A stretch of DNA of 64,000 nt from Thermosynechococcus sp. NK55a (GTDB lineage Bacteria; Cyanobacteriota; Cyanobacteriia; Thermosynechococcales; Thermosynechococcaceae), in contig NC_023033.1 of NCBI RefSeq assembly GCF_000505665.1, positions 496,001-560,000 of the forward strand. Reading direction: 5' to 3'. The notes beneath the pieces were generated by a model, which worked only from the letters and a program-made list of their open reading frames with translations, did not search any database and was not told where the DNA came from. Both the position numbers and the translations under genes were made by a program. This document shows positions 45,973 through 54,824 of the stretch, in pieces (position 1 is the stretch's first letter; each line of letters begins with the position of its first letter).

Positions 45973-46903
45973 CCTCAGCAAGGGTCGGTTGACCCGCGAT
46001 CGCTCCCCGTTTGGTCGTCACTAGGGCCCCCACCACCGTGGCAAATTCTAAACAGGCCGCTTGCCATTCGGGATCACGGTAGGTTTCTGGAGTGCCCTGC
46101 CATAATTGGGCAATCCAACCCGCAACAAAGCCATCACCGGCACCAGTGGTATCCACAACTGACATCGAGGGGGGTTCTAATTCCCCTTGATTTTCGTGCC
46201 AAAAGTAGCGAATAGCTTGATCCCCGTCAGTAATGACCACCCCATGGTCAGGCGCCCTCCCCCAAAGTGCACGGTAAACAACTTGGGGATCACTGTCAGA
46301 GAAAAATAATTCCGCCTCCTCCTTGGCAAGTTTTAGGAAATGCGCCTGTGCCAGAAAAGGACAAATGCGCTCAGGAGCAACCCTTGGATCAGGCCAAAAG
46401 ATCGGTCGCCAATTGGCATCAATGAGAACCAAGGCACCTTTTTGCCGCAGTCGTTGCACCAGATGGTCAATGGTCGTGGCGGTGGGTTCACTGGCGAGTC
46501 CGAGCGTCCCAGTGACAAAAAATCGTGCCCCAGTCAGTAAGGATGGGGAGACCTGCTGGCCGCAGAACTGCATATCCGCAAAGACAGAGGTTCCCGCTGG
46601 CGCAAACCCGACAAACCGGCGATCGCCCCCCACCAATTGAACCCGCACTTGCCGCGTCGGCAGCCCAGCTACCCGCTCAACCGCTTCGATATTGACGCCC
46701 AAGGCGGCCAATTCGGCACAGGCTCGCTGGCCCAAGGCATCCTCTCCCACAGCTCCTAAAAAGGCCGCACTCACTCCCAACTTCACTAAACCACAGGCAA
46801 CATTAGCCGGGGCACCCCCCAGAAAACATTGGGGGGGAGCGGGGGGGAGTTCTAAACAATCAAAGAGAACTTCGCCAGCACAGAGGACAGTTGGTTGGGA
46901 CAT
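45914..46903 (-). CDS. PfkB-family sugar kinase (fructokinase-like)
   Basis: 329 aa from ATG 46903 (MSQPTVLCAGEVLFDCLE). Ribokinase-fold motifs: GGAPANVACGLVKLG near residue 35 and DTTGAGDGFVAGWIAQL near residue 250 with the catalytic Asp. It probably phosphorylates fructose or a related ketose. The in-frame leader from 46927 is short and not conserved. Its 3' end overlaps the convergent small Cys protein. Confidence 0.85.
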   Translation of the reverse strand: MSQPTVLCAGEVLFDCLELPPAPPQCFLGGAPANVACGLVKLGVSAAFLGAVGEDALGQRACAELAALGVNIEAVERVAGLPTRQVRVQLVGGDRRFVGFAPAGTSVFADMQFCGQQVSPSLLTGARFFVTGTLGLASEPTATTIDHLVQRLRQKGALVLIDANWRPIFWPDPRVAPERICPFLAQAHFLKLAKEEAELFFSDSDPQVVYRALWGRAPDHGVVITDGDQAIRYFWHENQGELEPPSMSVVDTTGAGDGFVAGWIAQLWQGTPETYRDPEWQAACLEFATVVGALVTTKRGAIAGQPTLAEVTQWLRDHPQRKIRTHSTA

Positions 46904-47017
46904 TGCTAATGATTCGCTATAGGGCAATTTAGTTTTTTCTATTGATCCCTAGCCTAGCGATCGCTAGGGGAGTGTGTCAAAATGGTAGCGATTCCAAGAT
47001 CGAGGGACACGGCAACT

Positions 47018-47380
47018 GTGTTTGTTCTCAGTGGTTACGAATATTTTCTCGGCTTTTTGATTATCTGTAGTCTGGTGCCGGTACTGGCCTTGGCTGCCTC
47101 TGCACTATTGCGTCCCAAATCGGGGCGGCTGATCCGCTTGACCACCTACGAATCGGGGATGGAACCCATTGGTGGCGCCTGGATTCAGTTTAATGTGCGC
47201 TACTACATGTTTGCCCTGGTCTTTGTTATTTTTGATGTGGAGACGGTCTTTTTGTATCCCTGGGCAGTGGCCTTCCATCAGTTGGGATTGCTGGCCTTCA
47301 TTGAAGCCTTGATTTTCATTGCCATTCTGATCGTGGCTCTGGTTTATGCATGGCGCAAACGTGCCCTCGAATGGTCCTGA
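47018..47380 (+). CDS. ndhC: NDH-1 subunit 3 (NdhC)
   Basis: This 120-aa thylakoid membrane subunit of the NDH-1 complex acts in respiration and cyclic electron flow. Three TM helices; the family motif [10 protein letters not shown] and the segment [20 protein letters not shown] are diagnostic. GTG 47018 starts at [12 protein letters not shown], which matches NdhC of other cyanobacteria, and GAGGGA lies upstream. The in-frame ATG 46982 would add twelve residues. ndhJ follows after 35 bases with no ndhK between them. Confidence 0.93.
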   Translation: MFVLSGYEYFLGFLIICSLVPVLALAASALLRPKSGRLIRLTTYESGMEPIGGAWIQFNVRYYMFALVFVIFDVETVFLYPWAVAFHQLGLLAFIEALIFIAILIVALVYAWRKRALEWS

Positions 47381-47415
47381 GTGAGTCGATAGCCGTTTAA
47401 GTTGGAGCAGCGAAC

Positions 47416-47922
47416 ATGAGTGACACCCCCCAAGCCCCCATTGTTGAAGCTGGCCCTGTGGGCCGTCTCCTACAGTCTCAAAACCTAAGTGTGGAATCCC
47501 TCGGTAGGGATGCCTCTGGTGTAGAAATGATTAAAGTCGATCGCGATCGCCTGCTGGCGGTCTGCCAAGCCCTCTATGCCGATGGCTTCAACTACTTGCG
47601 CTGCCAAGCCGCCTATGACTCGGGTCCCGGCCAAGATTTGGTAAGCACCTACCATCTAGTCAAGCTCACAGACAACGCTGATCGTCCCCCTGAAGTGTGC
47701 ATTAAGGTCTTTTTGCCCCGCCATGATCCGCGGCTGCCGTCAGTGTACTGGATTTGGAAAACCGCCGACTGGCAAGAGCGGGAGTCCTACGATATGTTTG
47801 GCATTGTCTATGAAGGGCACCCAAACTTGAAGCGCATCCTCATGCCCGAGGATTGGGTAGGTTGGCCGTTGCGCAAAGACTATATCACCCCTGACTTTTA
47901 CGAATTGCAGGAAGCCTACTAA
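47416..47922 (+). CDS. ndhJ: NDH-1 subunit J (NdhJ, 30-kDa type)
   Basis: This 168-aa peripheral-arm subunit of NDH-1 has motifs [32 protein letters not shown] and [20 protein letters not shown], then [10 protein letters not shown], the usual NuoC/NdhJ signature. In many cyanobacteria the order is ndhC-ndhK-ndhJ; here ndhK is absent from the cluster. dprA begins 6 bases downstream. Confidence 0.94.
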   Translation: MSDTPQAPIVEAGPVGRLLQSQNLSVESLGRDASGVEMIKVDRDRLLAVCQALYADGFNYLRCQAAYDSGPGQDLVSTYHLVKLTDNADRPPEVCIKVFLPRHDPRLPSVYWIWKTADWQERESYDMFGIVYEGHPNLKRILMPEDWVGWPLRKDYITPDFYELQEAY

Positions 47923-47928
47923 GCTCCC

Positions 47929-49044
47929 TTGGTTCCCCCTGATGCTGCCTACTGGTATAGCTGGTCACAGGTACCTGGCCTGGGTCCGATATTACTCAAA
48001 CGACTCTGGCAGCACTTTGGGGATTTGAAAACTGCTTGGGAAGCCCCCATAGCAGCTATTGGACAAGTAGAGGGGATTGGTCCTAAACTCCAAGGGGCGA
48101 TCGCCCAGTATCGGCAGCAGTGCCAACCCCTAACCCTCTACGCACACCATTGCCAGCTAAATCCCCACCATTGGGTGCTGAGTGACCCCCATTATCCACC
48201 GCTGTTGCGGGACATTCCTGATCCACCCCCCTTGCTTTACTATGGTGGTAACCGTATTTTAGAAATTCTCAGTCAACCCACACCAAGCGTTGCCATTGTC
48301 GGTACCCGTGATCCTTCAGAATATGCCCAACGGTGGGCGCAGAAGCTGGGGTATGCGCTTGCGCGGGCTGGCTTGATTGTTGTTTCGGGAATGGCTGCAG
48401 GCATTGATGGGGCAGCACATCGTGGCTGCTTAGATGCTGGCGGTGCCACACTGGCGGTCTTGGCGACGGGGGTGGATATGATCTACCCCCCGGAAAATCG
48501 TTCCCTTTACTACCAGATTCATGAACGCGGGGGATTCTTGAGCGAGTACCCTAGGGGCGTGGGTGCCGATCGCCCCCAATTTCCCCGCCGCAATCGCATC
48601 ATTGCCGGCCTGTGCCGGGCGGTGATTATTGCAGAGGCCCCCTACAAATCCGGTGCTCTGATTACTGCTCGCTATGCGGCCGAGTATGGTCGCGATGTCT
48701 ATGTGCTGCCGGGGCACCTGGATAACCACCGGGCCAAGGGTGCCCTTAGTTTAGTGAATGAGGGGGCACACATTATTTTGGGAGAAGAAGCGCTCCTTGA
48801 ACAATTATTAGGGCATACACCCCCCCTTGATCCGACACCCTCCTCAGCGCTATCGCTCCCGCAGCAACAGATTTTGGAGGCGATTCAACAACTGAGCCAA
48901 GGCAGCCATAGTGTTGCCTTCGATGACATTGTGCACCGAGTGTCCTTGGACACGGGGGTAGTCATGGCAGAATTAATCCATCTAGAGCTGATGGGCTGCG
49001 TAGAGCAGCAGCCAGGGAATCGCTATCGCAGAATTGGCTGTTAA
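47929..49044 (+). CDS. dprA: DNA-processing protein DprA/Smf
   Basis: 371 aa. The protein protects incoming single-stranded DNA and loads RecA during natural transformation. An N-terminal HhH/SAM-like region (VPGLGPILLKRLWQHFGDLK) precedes a Rossmann-like core with GTRDPSEYAQRWA, VVSGMAAGIDGAAHRG and YVLPGHLDN, then KGALSLVNEGA. The C-terminal DprA winged helix starts near residue 300. The start must be TTG 47929, since no in-frame ATG or GTG precedes the conserved part. It is 6 bases after the ndhJ stop, so it shares that transcript. Confidence 0.9.
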   Translation: MVPPDAAYWYSWSQVPGLGPILLKRLWQHFGDLKTAWEAPIAAIGQVEGIGPKLQGAIAQYRQQCQPLTLYAHHCQLNPHHWVLSDPHYPPLLRDIPDPPPLLYYGGNRILEILSQPTPSVAIVGTRDPSEYAQRWAQKLGYALARAGLIVVSGMAAGIDGAAHRGCLDAGGATLAVLATGVDMIYPPENRSLYYQIHERGGFLSEYPRGVGADRPQFPRRNRIIAGLCRAVIIAEAPYKSGALITARYAAEYGRDVYVLPGHLDNHRAKGALSLVNEGAHIILGEEALLEQLLGHTPPLDPTPSSALSLPQQQILEAIQQLSQGSHSVAFDDIVHRVSLDTGVVMAELIHLELMGCVEQQPGNRYRRIGC

Positions 49045-49085
49045 AACATTTGTTAAAACATTGAACTTGTCACTTGGAGGCTGCA

Positions 49086-49370
49086 ATGACCAACTTCCAG
49101 AACCTACAACATCCTCGCGAAGCTCAAGATCGGTTAGTCCTCGAGCGTCTGCGGCAAGAGGGCATCAGTGATTACAACTTAGCGGAATTGGGGCGATTGC
49201 TGATTCGCTACGATGGCTTCCCCGGGGCCGAGACAAATAAGAAATTAATGGCGGAGCTGCTAGAAAAATGGCAACTGACGCAGGAAGAACTCTTTAAGCG
49301 TACCCGTGCCATCCACGCTCGCGGCGGCGTTTACAAGGTGGGCAGCAATAAACAGGAGGATTGGACTTAG
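49086..49370 (+). CDS. DUF3288-family protein
   Basis: 94 aa from ATG 49086 with TTGGAGG ahead of it. The pattern HPREAQDRLVLERLRQEG, then DYNLAELGRLLIRYDGFPGA and LTQEELFKRTRAIHARGGVY, is that of DUF3288, a short cyanobacterial family of unknown function. It lies 41 bases downstream of dprA and ends with a 4-base convergent overlap with a J-domain gene. Confidence 0.75.
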   Translation: MTNFQNLQHPREAQDRLVLERLRQEGISDYNLAELGRLLIRYDGFPGAETNKKLMAELLEKWQLTQEELFKRTRAIHARGGVYKVGSNKQEDWT

Positions 49371-49930
49371 ATTGCTTTGCCGTAGAGGCGATCAAGGGTA
49401 CGAAAGTCCTTTTCGACTGCTTGCCAAAGGCTACGGTTATCCGGATCTGCTTTTAGGGCTCGGTGCAAGTATTCCCGTGCCGCTTGGGGTTGGCGATCGC
49501 GAATGAGTTGCCGCGCCCAGCACTGATAGGTGACGGCTTGCCACTGCCGTACTTCTGCATCTTGGGGCAGTCGCCTGGCCAACCCTTCCACAAGGGAGAT
49601 GGCACGTTGATAGCAGCGATATTTGAGGAATTCCTGAAGTTGGCGGTAGCTGGCGTGTTTCAGTTCAATGTCAAAGGCAGACAGAGGTGGCGGTGTTTGG
49701 GGCGGGCGAGTTTGCGGTTCTGATTTGACGGGGGTAGGGCGGGTGCTGCCCGCCCGCCCTAGTTTTTCATAGGCCTGTTGGAGGAGAATAAACTTCTCAT
49801 GGGCCGTGCGATCGCCGGGGTTGACATCGGGATGATAGCGTCGTGCTAGCCGGCGATAGGCGGATTTAACTTGGGCTAAGGACGCTCCCTGCGACAGCTC
49901 CAGAATGCGATAGCACTCGTCTAGATTCAT
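49367..49930 (-). CDS. J-domain protein with TPR-like C-terminus
   Basis: 187 aa from ATG 49930. A type III J domain: ECYRILELSQGASLAQVKSA and YHPDVNPGDRTAHEKF, with the HPD that stimulates DnaK ATPase. A Pro-rich linker (residues 80-95) precedes a helical part (YRQLQEFLKYRCYQRAISLV, WQAVTYQCWARQLI, AREYLHRALKADPDNRSLW) typical of TPR repeats, which bind partners. It has no Gly/Phe or zinc region. It is probably a DnaK co-chaperone with a specific client. Confidence 0.88.
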   Translation of the reverse strand: MNLDECYRILELSQGASLAQVKSAYRRLARRYHPDVNPGDRTAHEKFILLQQAYEKLGRAGSTRPTPVKSEPQTRPPQTPPPLSAFDIELKHASYRQLQEFLKYRCYQRAISLVEGLARRLPQDAEVRQWQAVTYQCWARQLIRDRQPQAAREYLHRALKADPDNRSLWQAVEKDFRTLDRLYGKAI

Positions 49931-50020
49931 TCGGCAGGACGCAACATGAGATTTGCATTGCATTGTCGGATCTTCACTTTAATTCTGCCATCACTCCCCT
50001 ACGCTGGAATCAAGTGAAAG

Positions 50021-50812
50021 ATGCGGAGTAGCTCCAACGTGCCGTCAGTACACATTTTAGGAACACGGATTGATGTCACTACTTACAGCCAAGCCTGTGA
50101 TCTCGTGGCTGAATGGATTGGTCAAGGCCAGGGGGGCTATGTGGTGGCTGCCAATGTCCATGTGGTCATGACGGGGGTGTGGCGATCGCCCTTCCAGCGG
50201 GTGATCAATGGTGCCCAACTGGTGACTTCTGACGGCATGCCTTTGGTGTGGGGCCTACGGCTGTTGGGTTTTCCGCAAGCAGAGCGGGTCTATGGTCCTG
50301 ATTTGATGCTGGCTCTGTGCGATCGCGCTCAAAGGGCAGGCTGGCGTATTTTCCTCTACGGTAGTGAACCCCTCGTGTTAGAGCGGCTACAGCGGAATCT
50401 GCGGCAGCGCTTTCCTAATCTCCAGTTGGCGGGTGCCTACGCCCCTCCCTTTCGTTCCTTGACCCCTGAGGAGGAGGCCAGCGATCGCCAGCGCATCCTT
50501 GATAGCCGGGCTAATTTGGTCTTTATCAGCCTTGGTTGTCCAAAGCAGGAGGAGTGGATGGCTCGCCAAAGCCCTTTTTTGCCCGTTGTCTTGGTGGGTG
50601 TGGGAGCGGCCTTCAACTTTCACAGTGGCACTGTGGCGCAAGCACCGCGCTGGATGATGGCGATCGGTTTAGAGTGGCTCTTTCGCCTGCTGCAGGAACC
50701 CCGCCGCCTCTGGCAGCGCTATCTGATGAACAATCCCGCATTTGTTGTGCTTTTTGCGGGGCAACTCCTGCGCCACTGGCTACGCCGACGGCAAACCAAG
50801 AGAGTGTCCTAG
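50021..50812 (+). CDS. WecG/TagA/CpsF-family glycosyltransferase
   Basis: 263 aa. Motifs YVVAANVHVVMTGVW, VTSDGMPLVWGLRLLG, RVYGPDLM, FLYGSEPLVLERL and VFISLGCPKQEEWM, then GVGAAFNFHSGTVAQAPRWM, match the GT26 family that transfers sugars such as N-acetylmannosaminuronic acid to lipid carriers in surface polysaccharide synthesis. The acceptor is unknown. It overlaps the convergent DUF697-like gene by 33 bases. Confidence 0.9.
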   Translation: MRSSSNVPSVHILGTRIDVTTYSQACDLVAEWIGQGQGGYVVAANVHVVMTGVWRSPFQRVINGAQLVTSDGMPLVWGLRLLGFPQAERVYGPDLMLALCDRAQRAGWRIFLYGSEPLVLERLQRNLRQRFPNLQLAGAYAPPFRSLTPEEEASDRQRILDSRANLVFISLGCPKQEEWMARQSPFLPVVLVGVGAAFNFHSGTVAQAPRWMMAIGLEWLFRLLQEPRRLWQRYLMNNPAFVVLFAGQLLRHWLRRRQTKRVS

Positions 50813-52000
50813 GGTTTGCAAGGGAGAGCGTCCCACCTGTTGCTGTGCCCACCGAAGACTTTGCTGCAAGCGAGCCACCAAGGGTAGGGATGGCGCTTGG
50901 GGAGCAGTCTCAAAGTAATGAATCAAGCTCAGACCACTCAAGCGCAACACGTAGGCTGCCGTTGCCCCCTGCAAACAACTCCCCGCCAGATAGGTGAGGG
51001 AATTGCCCTTGAGCCACTGCCCTAGGGACTGGGTCGACAGTTCCACAGCCCCCAATTGCACCATGAGCCGCAATAGCTCCTTAGCCAGGGGTTCAGCATC
51101 CGCCAACCGGAAGGAGCGCTGGTAGATTTGGCCTAAGTCCCAGGTGAGGCGCACCAAGAGCCCGCCGGCCATAACGAGATCCAAAAGGGGGAGGGGATTC
51201 ACCGCCGTTGCCGCTGCCGCCAGCCATTGGTAGCGCTCAATGATGGGGGTGGCTCGTTCTTGGCGATAGCGATTGAGGGCAGCTTGTGCCTGTTGATGGA
51301 GTTGTTGGGCACGGCGATAGGTACCGGCTAGGACAAGGTTGGCTTGCTCCTGGCTGAGGTACTGTAGGAGTCTTGAGGTCAACGATTCAGGGGCCTGCGC
51401 TGTAAAGGGAACGAGTTGCTCCTCCGGCATCTGGAGATCTCGCAATTGCTGTTTTAGACACAGGGCCACGCGATCGCGCTCCTGCACCGTTTCTGGGTCC
51501 CACACCACAAGCACGTGATAATGTCCTGCTTGCAACACCCGCAGCATCTCAAACTCACTGGCGGTGAGGGCACCCCTTACCGTCAAAAGCACTAAGTCCG
51601 CTTGGGGAACAGTGGCCAGGGTTTGCTGCTGAAGGCTACAGCGATTAAGTAGTGTGGCGACGGCATGGTACACCTGATTGACAGCATAGGCCGACTGCCC
51701 AAGGACACACACCTCAACCCTTGGGTTATCTAACCGCTGTTGTAGTTGGCGACGGGTCGATTGGAGAGAGGCTTGGCGCTCTGGGGGAAGTTCCTGCAAA
51801 AGGCTCTGAGTCTCTGCCAGTTGCTTTTCAATTAATTGGGGATCTAAGGGAGATTGAGGGGAAGCCACGTTTGGCGCAGCGGGCGATCGGCGCCAGTACC
51901 AATAGCCCAACCCCAAACTGAGAATCAGTAGCCATCCCCAGGGATGGTCATTGACCCAGCCACTCAACAACAAGAGAATGATAGCGGCAGCAACAGCCAT
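50780..52000 (-). CDS. DUF697-like membrane protein with degenerate GTPase-like core
   Basis: 406 aa from ATG 52000. Two TM helices at the N-terminus (AAAIILLLLSGWV and WLLILSLGLGYWYW). A coiled stretch and a Rossmann-like region follow (RVEVCVLGQSAYAVNQVYHA, where a G1-like loop has lost its GKS). The C-terminal part (about 260-345, TPIIERYQWLAAAATAVNPLPLLDLV and TYLAGSCLQGATAAYVLRLSG) fits DUF697/YcjF-type membrane domains. Function unknown. It is the last host gene before the foreign-looking block. Confidence 0.6.
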   Translation of the reverse strand: MAVAAAIILLLLSGWVNDHPWGWLLILSLGLGYWYWRRSPAAPNVASPQSPLDPQLIEKQLAETQSLLQELPPERQASLQSTRRQLQQRLDNPRVEVCVLGQSAYAVNQVYHAVATLLNRCSLQQQTLATVPQADLVLLTVRGALTASEFEMLRVLQAGHYHVLVVWDPETVQERDRVALCLKQQLRDLQMPEEQLVPFTAQAPESLTSRLLQYLSQEQANLVLAGTYRRAQQLHQQAQAALNRYRQERATPIIERYQWLAAAATAVNPLPLLDLVMAGGLLVRLTWDLGQIYQRSFRLADAEPLAKELLRLMVQLGAVELSTQSLGQWLKGNSLTYLAGSCLQGATAAYVLRLSGLSLIHYFETAPQAPSLPLVARLQQSLRWAQQQVGRSPLQTLGHSLGLPSA

Positions 52001-52158
52001 GTCCTTTACCCCAAGCAAGATCCTCTGTTTGTTAGCTTACCTTGACTGGTGAGCAGCACTCAAATTGGCGAAGCTTGAGGAAATGCAGCCTGAATTTTGT
52101 GCCCGCCTTTCAAGTGAAGCGGGTTCCGATGTTATGCAGAATGCATGAGGAGGGGTGC

Positions 52159-53343
52159 ATGACAGAACGTGAGCTGGCTTCTCATACGACGGTATCGTCC
52201 ACGCCCTCAACCCCATCATGGATACTCCACCGCTTTGCCTATGATTACGCCGGACAATTACTGAATACCGCCGGTATTACGATCAACGGTTCACAGCCAT
52301 GGGACATTCGCGTTCACGACGAGCGGCTCTATCTCCGTTGCCTTTTGCACGGCTCGCTCGGTTTGGGCGAAGCGTACATGGATGGGTGGTGGGATTGCGA
52401 TGCCATCGACGAGTTCATTTGTCGCTTGCTCCAGATTCAGGCACCGGTGCAGGTAGGTTGGCTCGTTAACTTCCCGCTCTGGATCGATAGCCGATGGCGT
52501 AACCGGCAACGCGGTAAGGGTGCGTTTATCATCGGTCAACGCCACTACGACATCGGCAACGATCTCTATGCTGCGATGCTCGACCGCCGCATGATCTACA
52601 GTTGTGCCTATTGGGAAGGCGGTGCGCGTACCCTCGATGAGGCGCAGGAGGCGAAGCTCGATCTGATCGCCCGGAAACTCGATCTCCAACCTGGGATGCG
52701 TGTGCTCGACATTGGGTGCGGTTGGGGTGGCACAGCTCAGTATCTGGCCGAACGCTACGGTGTCCACGTTGTGGGTATTACTGTGTCGAAGGAGCAGGCC
52801 GAACTGGCGCGCGATCGTTGCCGTGGTTTACCGGTCGACATCCGGCTTGAAGATTATCGCCAGACGACCGGTGTCTTTGACCGCATCATCTCGGTCGGTA
52901 TGTTCGAGCATGTAGGTTATCGCAACTATCGTACCTTTATGAGAACGGCTCGCCGCCTGCTCGCCGATGATGGTCTCTTGCTCCTCCACACGATTGGTTC
53001 AAATGTCGCTTACCAGGGTCGCGATGCGTGGATCGAACGATACATCTTCCCCAATTCAATGTTGCCGTCGCCCCGTTTGCTAACTGCGGCATTTGAGGGG
53101 TTGTTTGTACTCGAAGATTGGCATAACTTTGGTGTCAACTACGTTGCAACTCTCAAAGCGTGGCATACCAATTTCGAGCAGGCATGGCCACGCTTAGCGC
53201 AGCGGTATGGCGAGCGCTTCTACCGTATGTGGCGTTTGTATTTACTCATGAGTGCAGGGAGCTTCATGGCCCGAGCCAGCCAACTGTGGCAATTGGTGTT
53301 GTCACCGCGTGGTGTACGCGGTGGCTATCGCTCGGTTCGATAG
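52159..53343 (+). CDS. cfa: Cyclopropane-fatty-acyl-phospholipid synthase
   Basis: 394 aa from ATG 52159, after GAGGAGGGG. It transfers the S-adenosylmethionine methylene to cis double bonds of membrane lipid acyl chains. An N-terminal domain carries LGEAYMDGWWDCDAIDEF, then the AdoMet core GQRHYDIGNDLY and VLDIGCGWGG, with bicarbonate-site and end motifs GMFEHVGYRNYR and SAGSFMARASQLWQ. Wording and codon choice differ from neighbours, with no HIP1 site. Hot-spring mats also hold Chloroflexi, and the style reminds me of that group; donor identity is a guess. Confidence 0.92.
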   Translation: MTERELASHTTVSSTPSTPSWILHRFAYDYAGQLLNTAGITINGSQPWDIRVHDERLYLRCLLHGSLGLGEAYMDGWWDCDAIDEFICRLLQIQAPVQVGWLVNFPLWIDSRWRNRQRGKGAFIIGQRHYDIGNDLYAAMLDRRMIYSCAYWEGGARTLDEAQEAKLDLIARKLDLQPGMRVLDIGCGWGGTAQYLAERYGVHVVGITVSKEQAELARDRCRGLPVDIRLEDYRQTTGVFDRIISVGMFEHVGYRNYRTFMRTARRLLADDGLLLLHTIGSNVAYQGRDAWIERYIFPNSMLPSPRLLTAAFEGLFVLEDWHNFGVNYVATLKAWHTNFEQAWPRLAQRYGERFYRMWRLYLLMSAGSFMARASQLWQLVLSPRGVRGGYRSVR

Positions 53344-53395
53344 TGATGGCAGTGATGGCGCAGCGGCACCGCGCAGCAGCGCCGGGTGGTTATAC

Positions 53396-53436
53396 GTGCC
53401 TCTGCCTCTGATGCCGTAAGGCGTTGAGCACAGTAC
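53396..53436 (+). repeat. 41-bp hairpin repeat, copy A
   Basis: Begins GTGCCTCTGCCTCTGATGCC and ends GTAAGGCGTTGAGCACAGTAC. It folds with GCC/GGC around a GTAA loop and CTC/GAG outside. The second copy lies at 54634-54674 in the same orientation with 39 of 41 bases equal. Together they bracket the PD-(D/E)XK gene. Confidence 0.85.
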
Positions 53437-53460
53437 GGGGTAAAGAAGTAAGGTCCATCA

Positions 53461-54564
53461 ATGGCAATTTCAAACCACATAGAACAGGTTCGAGAGCGTC
53501 TACGACGCGGTGAGTTTATATCTGAGGCTGCTGTTTCCCAGGGAATTCTTCTTCCGACCTTGCATGAACTGGGATGGCCCGTATTTGATACAAATGTGGT
53601 TGTTCCCGAGTTCTCGGTCCAAGGGGGCCGTGTCGATTTTGCACTATGTAATCCTCCCCGTCGTCCATTTATATTTATTGAGGTCAAGAGGGTTGGCATT
53701 TCGGAAGGAGCTGATAGACAGCTATTCGAATACGCTTTTCATTCGGGAGTTCCAATAGCTGTTCTGACAGATGGACAAGAGTGGAGTTTTTATCTTCCCG
53801 GTGAACAGGGCCGATATGATGAAAGGAGAGTATATAAGCTCGACCTTCTTGAACGTGAGATCGCAGAAGCAGTCAGCAGGCTTGAAAGATATCTCCAATA
53901 TGAAAGAGTGTGTTCTGGCGAAGCTTTAAAATCTGCACGTGCAGATTATCAAAACGTGGCCCGAGGTAGAGAAATTGAGGCAACGCTCCCCAGAGCTTGG
54001 GAGAGTTTGCTTGAAGAGCCTGATTCATTGTTGTTGGAATTATTAGCCGAAAAAGTTGCAGATCTCTGTGGCTATAAGCCGGATTTGGATTTGTGTAGCG
54101 AATTTTTAAAATCGAATCGCCAGCTTGGCGTAGTTTCTGCATATCCGATACCGTCGCATCAACAAACGGCTATGCGCCGGGCACCAGAACACCGGGAGCA
54201 GATTTCTCGATCCAGAACCACAGGCAGTTTTTCATTCGTGTTTGAAGGCAAGACGTACGAGGCTGCATCGGCGGTAAAGGTCATGGTAACGGTCTTCCGG
54301 TTGTTGGCGGAAGCGGATGCTGGTTTTCTTGACCGATTTGCATCAAGAAAGCATGGAACGAAACGGAGATACATAGCCCGTAATAGGCAGGAACTCTATC
54401 CGGGCCGACCGCACTTGGCGGAAAAACACTTTATTGAACTCGTTCCTGGATGGTATATGGGAACAAACTATAGTCGAAAGCGTATCCAGGAGATATTGGA
54501 TTCGGCACTTGAAGTTGTTGACCCAGAGCTTCGTTCTACAATACAGGTAAACGTCTACAGGTAA
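53461..54564 (+). CDS. PD-(D/E)XK nuclease-like protein (HsdR_N type) in a foreign cassette
   Basis: 367 aa. The N-terminal domain resembles HsdR_N: EAAVSQGILLPTLHELGWPV, GGRVDFALC (Asp) and FIFIEVKRVG (ExK), the pattern of PD-(D/E)XK nucleases, then a helical middle. The C-terminal part (after residue 255) has FVFEGKTYEAASAVKVMV and an ending GWYMGTNYSRKRIQEILDSA, a module seen in restriction-like and defence-associated proteins in my recollection. No methylase or specificity subunit is near. AT-richer codon use than the host, no HIP1 site, and flanking direct repeats suggest horizontal transfer. Confidence 0.75.
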   Translation: MAISNHIEQVRERLRRGEFISEAAVSQGILLPTLHELGWPVFDTNVVVPEFSVQGGRVDFALCNPPRRPFIFIEVKRVGISEGADRQLFEYAFHSGVPIAVLTDGQEWSFYLPGEQGRYDERRVYKLDLLEREIAEAVSRLERYLQYERVCSGEALKSARADYQNVARGREIEATLPRAWESLLEEPDSLLLELLAEKVADLCGYKPDLDLCSEFLKSNRQLGVVSAYPIPSHQQTAMRRAPEHREQISRSRTTGSFSFVFEGKTYEAASAVKVMVTVFRLLAEADAGFLDRFASRKHGTKRRYIARNRQELYPGRPHLAEKHFIELVPGWYMGTNYSRKRIQEILDSALEVVDPELRSTIQVNVYR

Positions 54565-54633
54565 ACGTCGAGTAATCCCCCAACAAGCTTTTTAGCCGGC
54601 CGGCCTTCGGGGGGCTGAAGCTCATGCCGTTGA

Positions 54634-54674
54634 GTGCCTCTACCTCTGATGCCGTAAGGCGTTGAGCACAGCAC
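54634..54674 (+). repeat. 41-bp hairpin repeat, copy B
   Basis: Same orientation as copy A (53396-53436), with 39 of 41 bases equal (G to A at position 9 and T to C near the end). It lies about 70 bases after the PD-(D/E)XK stop. A GC-rich stretch (GCCGGCCGGCC, around 54594-54604) just upstream could be a terminator or part of the same element. Confidence 0.85.
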
Positions 54675-54824
54675 AATGCAAGTCACCTCAGTTGAGTGTT
54701 GGTTTATCCGCAGCAAAAGGACCAGGGTTCTCCTTTGCGTGAAGTCAAAAAGCGATATCATCAAGACTTGCTCTCAGCGCAAGGGACAATTATCTTTAGG
54801 GGTGACGAGTTTGCAAAGGTCTCA

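Noticed and set aside
52159-54674. Insertion sequence or integrase-driven element
   Set aside because: No transposase or integrase gene and no terminal inverted repeats; only the 41-bp direct repeats were found.
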